Shown: positions 63,637-64,000 of the stretch, one piece after another | How positions within the stretch are numbered: the stretch's first letter is position 1 | Layout: each line of letters starts with the position of its first letter | Assembly (NCBI GenBank): GCA_964034945.1 | Contig: OZ035963.1 | Coordinates: 45,085,332 to 45,149,331 of the forward strand | DNA length: 64,000 bases | Origin: Chrysopilus asiliformis | Taxonomy: Eukaryota; Arthropoda; Insecta; Diptera; Rhagionidae | Reading direction: 5' to 3' | Translations under genes and position numbers: made by a program | Notes under the pieces: generated by a model | The model's database searches: none | What the model was told of the DNA's origin: nothing | The model's input: the letters and a program-made list of their open reading frames with translations, nothing else

Positions 63637-64000
63637 ACCGTCACCTTAGCTGGACCTCTTCGCTCCCTATTTTACCTCCGCTTCTCCAAGTGGATCTATC
63701 CCTTTTCTTGGAAAGCAGCTAATATCCAGCCCCTTCCCAAAAAATGTGACAAATCCGACTCTTCAAATTATAGACCTATAGCTCTGACCTCCGTACTTGC
63801 CAAAGTTATGGAAACTTTGATTAATAGCAAAATCTCAAACTTCTTAGAGTGCAATAACATAATCAATTATCGTCAATATGGCTTTCGTGCGCGCCGCTCC
63901 ACAGGCAATCTTTTGGTTTGCTTGACTGAGCGTTGGAGTAAGGGTCCACAACTTTGGCAAATCAAAAACAATTGCATTGGACATCTTCAAGGCTTTCGAC
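63637..64000 (+). pseudogene. Non-LTR retrotransposon reverse transcriptase, fragment running off the window
   Basis: From about 63637 the frame reads TVTLAGPLRSLFYLRFSKWI YPFSWKAANIQPLPKK, then SSNYRPIALTSVLAKVMETL, then NIINYRQYGFRARRSTGNLL. These are the classic LINE RT blocks NYRPIALTS, Q-x-GFR-x-x-RST. A +1 shift occurs between about 63940 and 63953, after which FGKSKTIALDIFKAFD supplies the catalytic ALD-x-x-KAFD motif at the edge. The domain order suggests the Jockey/CR1 group. The 5' part with the endonuclease is absent, as in 5'-truncated LINE copies. Confidence 0.85.

Noticed and set aside
1..64000. LTR retrotransposons or endogenous retroviral sequence
   Set aside because: I saw no paired long direct repeats with TG..CA ends and no gag, protease, integrase or RT of the LTR type; the only RT is of LINE type at the right edge.

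Overview
This is an AT-rich eukaryotic window that reads as intron or intergenic DNA from an insect genome. A dipteran is most likely, judging from the DINE-1-like Helitron relatives, the very short (49 nt) intron in a THAP gene remnant, and the mix of mariner, Tc1, pogo-like, PIF/Harbinger, hAT and piggyBac-like elements. There are no bacterial genes, no CRISPR array, and no rRNA or tRNA that I could see. The species assignment is inference.

The only candidate host coding exon is at 5081-5169 (+). It is a short Ser-rich first exon ending in a good splice donor, with a plausible 5' UTR upstream. If it is real, much of the window may be one large intron. A second, weak candidate is a 41-codon ORF at 58279-58404 (-). 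Two stretches (about 48.54-49.4 kb and 52.08-52.5 kb) look single-copy and could be conserved non-coding DNA.

The rest is a layered transposon landscape. (1) At least 12 copies of one DINE-1/Helentron-type non-autonomous element occur at 0.9, 7.8, 12.0, 22.6, 27.8, 31.9, 35.8, 36.4, 38.6, 44.4, 55.4 and 62.7 kb. They share a 5' TATACCCGT...GGGTATA end, a (GTCC/GTCT)n microsatellite, a 13-bp subterminal inverted repeat and a 3' hairpin. Two more divergent lineages are also present. (2) A set of TA-flanked elements with CAC..GAGAAAAA ends (10.9, 14.2, 23.8, 24.5, 41, 59.2 kb, and a CA-flanked relative at 55-57.3 kb) are built from many copies of a short motif that differs between families. Two of these families share a central hairpin core. 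(3) PIF/Harbinger-like MITEs with TWA target duplications occur at 2.1, 6.9, 8.9, 25.6, 38.1, 43.7, 54.7 and 56.1 kb; the last carries a transposase N-terminal ORF. (4) piggyBac-like TTAA elements lie at 0.3, 15.7 and 49.8-51.5 kb. (5) pogo-like elements with CAGT ends lie at 17.7, 30.5, 43.9-45.3 and 49.7-51.6 kb. (6) hAT elements lie at 10.0, 52.9 and 61.1-61.8 kb. (7) Coding relics come from mariner (20.9-22.0 kb), Tc1 (62.35-62.53 kb), THAP (43.1-43.7 kb), MADF-like (5.7 and 6.2 kb) and LINE reverse transcriptase (63.6 kb to the right edge).

Insertions are heavily nested: 49.7-51.6 kb is three elements deep, 42.1-45.4 kb holds at least four, and a 235-bp fold-back sits inside the mariner gene with a 9-bp duplication. 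A 1.55-kb satellite-like array (46.5-48.05 kb) is made of an 8-bp unit and an 11-bp derivative. Several insertions have internal 'empty-site' controls within the window, which fixes their ends with some certainty.
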